Origin: Arcobacter acticola
GTDB lineage: Bacteria > Campylobacterota > Campylobacteria > Campylobacterales > Arcobacteraceae
Direction of reading: 5' to 3'
DNA: 64,000 nucleotides
NCBI RefSeq assembly: GCF_013177675.1
Contig: NZ_CP042652.1
Coordinates: 2,604,001 to 2,668,000, forward strand
The notes beneath the pieces are model-generated. The model was not told where the DNA came from and did no database searches. It saw only the letters and a program-made list of their open reading frames with translations. Shown one piece after another: positions 63,200 through 64,000 of this stretch (its first letter is position 1; each line of letters opens with the position of its first letter). A program made the translations under genes and the position numbers.

Positions 63200-64000
63200 T
63201 TAAACTTTTCTTTTTAAAAACATAATTTTTTCTTCTCCAATATAGTTCTCATGTACTATTTCAAAATCTATATTTATTTCATTTAAGGCATTAATTCCAT
63301 TTCTTATTTTTGGACTTACTATTAATACAATATAATCAATTCTTTCTTTTAATATATTCATTAAATTATAAACACCTTCAACCATTACTAGCTTATGATC
63401 TAATAATTTAAATAAATCATCACTTATTATAACTTCTCTATTTGGTACTTTAAATAGTGGGATATTATTATCAAATATTTTATTTTTACTATATATCATT
63501 ATTTTAGGCGCACGTCCAGCTATATATCTTGCATCCAAGGTTGGTTTATCTATTCGTACAGTATTTCCACCTATTAGCATTAAATCAACTTTATCTCTTA
63601 ATGTATGTACATATAATTGACTCATTTTTGAAGATACGGCTCCATCTATACAGCCATTTAGCGTTTGTGCCATTTTATAAAAGATAAATGTTCCGCTACT
63701 CCACTTTATAAATGGATATAAGAGATTATAGGCTTCTTTTTTCATACATCCTATACTTACACTAATATTTACACTTTTTAGTGTTTCTATACCACCTGAG
63801 GCTAGTTTATTTATATCTTCATGGGCAATGATTACTCTTTTTGGTTTTAATTCTTTTAATAAGTTTGCACAAGATGGAGTTTTACCTATGTGATTGCAAG
63901 GTTCAAGCGTAACAAAAATTTCGCAATCATTAAAATATCCATTATGATTTTCTAAAAAAAAAGTATGAATATCTAAAGAACTATTTTTCATTTTTAATAT
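63200..64000 (-). CDS. ribD: Riboflavin biosynthesis deaminase/reductase (3' part; 5' end beyond window)
   Basis: The frame is open through the right edge, so the ATG at 63991 is internal and the start lies outside. The deaminase domain is recognised by EIFVTLEPCNHIGKTPSC (Pro-Cys and second Cys zinc ligands; the HAE motif would be beyond the edge), and the reductase domain by FIFYKMAQTLNGCIDGAV, LMLIGGNTVRIDKPTLDARY and the shortened C-terminus. RibD carries out the second and third steps of riboflavin synthesis. Convergent with efp. Confidence 0.92.
   Translation of the reverse strand: MLKMKNSSLDIHTFFLENHNGYFNDCEIFVTLEPCNHIGKTPSCANLLKELKPKRVIIAHEDINKLASGGIETLKSVNISVSIGCMKKEAYNLLYPFIKWSSGTFIFYKMAQTLNGCIDGAVSSKMSQLYVHTLRDKVDLMLIGGNTVRIDKPTLDARYIAGRAPKIMIYSKNKIFDNNIPLFKVPNREVIISDDLFKLLDHKLVMVEGVYNLMNILKERIDYIVLIVSPKIRNGINALNEINIDFEIVHENYIGEEKIMFLKRKV

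Noticed and set aside
1-64000. tRNA, rRNA or CRISPR arrays
   Set aside because: No T-loop-like GTTCGAA clusters with cloverleaf arms, no rRNA sequence and no regularly spaced repeats were seen in reading the window.

Overview
The window is very AT-rich single-chromosome DNA from a member of the Campylobacterota, most likely an Arcobacteraceae (Arcobacter-like) bacterium. This rests on gene content and synteny recalled from that group: a hinT / pheS-pheT-aroA-ispH-rpsA-serA block, a petABC operon with a diheme cytochrome c1, an isolated atpB, a trifunctional-length PutA without an N-terminal DNA-binding domain, an AddA-type RecB-like helicase and a DUF5718 gene. No rRNA, tRNA or CRISPR array was seen, and coding density is very high.

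Layout. 1-1880: 3' part of tex. 1881-5340: a small accessory island with a relE/phd toxin-antitoxin pair, a SIR2-like gene preceded by a broken DUF4238 gene, and a ccdAB pair; the 3' end of tex and a piece of relE are duplicated at its left side. 5393-10416: a tightly packed seven-gene minus-strand run coding for a polar amino acid ABC importer, MarC, an ArgO/LysE exporter, a Nudix hydrolase and RidA. 10567-13549: a DMT transporter, an AraC/GyrI-type regulator and an aminotransferase. 13574-15549: a DUF5718 gene split by an IS630-family element. 15539-25603: an FMN glutamate-synthase-like protein, PutA and the complete livKHMGF branched-chain amino acid importer; a compact structured-RNA candidate lies between livF and putA. 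25631-26741: an unrecognised two-gene unit (small ribbon-helix-helix-like protein plus a 219-residue protein) behind an intergenic region full of palindromes. 26742-30413: trmD-rplS, a nucleoside-phosphorylase-like gene, dedA, a membrane protein and a DMT transporter that seems to have lost its ATG start.

30544-34442: a small Cys-containing protein and metE, which is interrupted by a second copy of the same IS630 element. 34554-42443: ilvA, atpB, a ThiE/TenI-like gene, addA, argB and thrC. 42617-45259: petABC (cytochrome bc1). 45346-49695: rsmE with a small membrane protein, then moeA-queC-queD-queE with overlapping ends (molybdopterin and queuosine precursor synthesis). 49763-53203: fabG, acpP, fabF, accA (fatty acid synthesis). 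53248-63051: hinT divergent from pheST-aroA-ispH, rpsA-serA-efp. 63200-64000: 3' part of ribD.

The chromosome backbone is therefore amino acid transport and catabolism, amino acid synthesis, respiration, fatty acid synthesis and translation. The less ordinary material is the 1881-5340 island, the two IS630 copies that split DUF5718 and metE with exact TA duplications, the two-gene ribbon-helix-helix unit with its palindromic leader, and the antisense RNA candidate upstream of putA. All functional statements come from reading the sequence and from recalled family knowledge; no database search was run.
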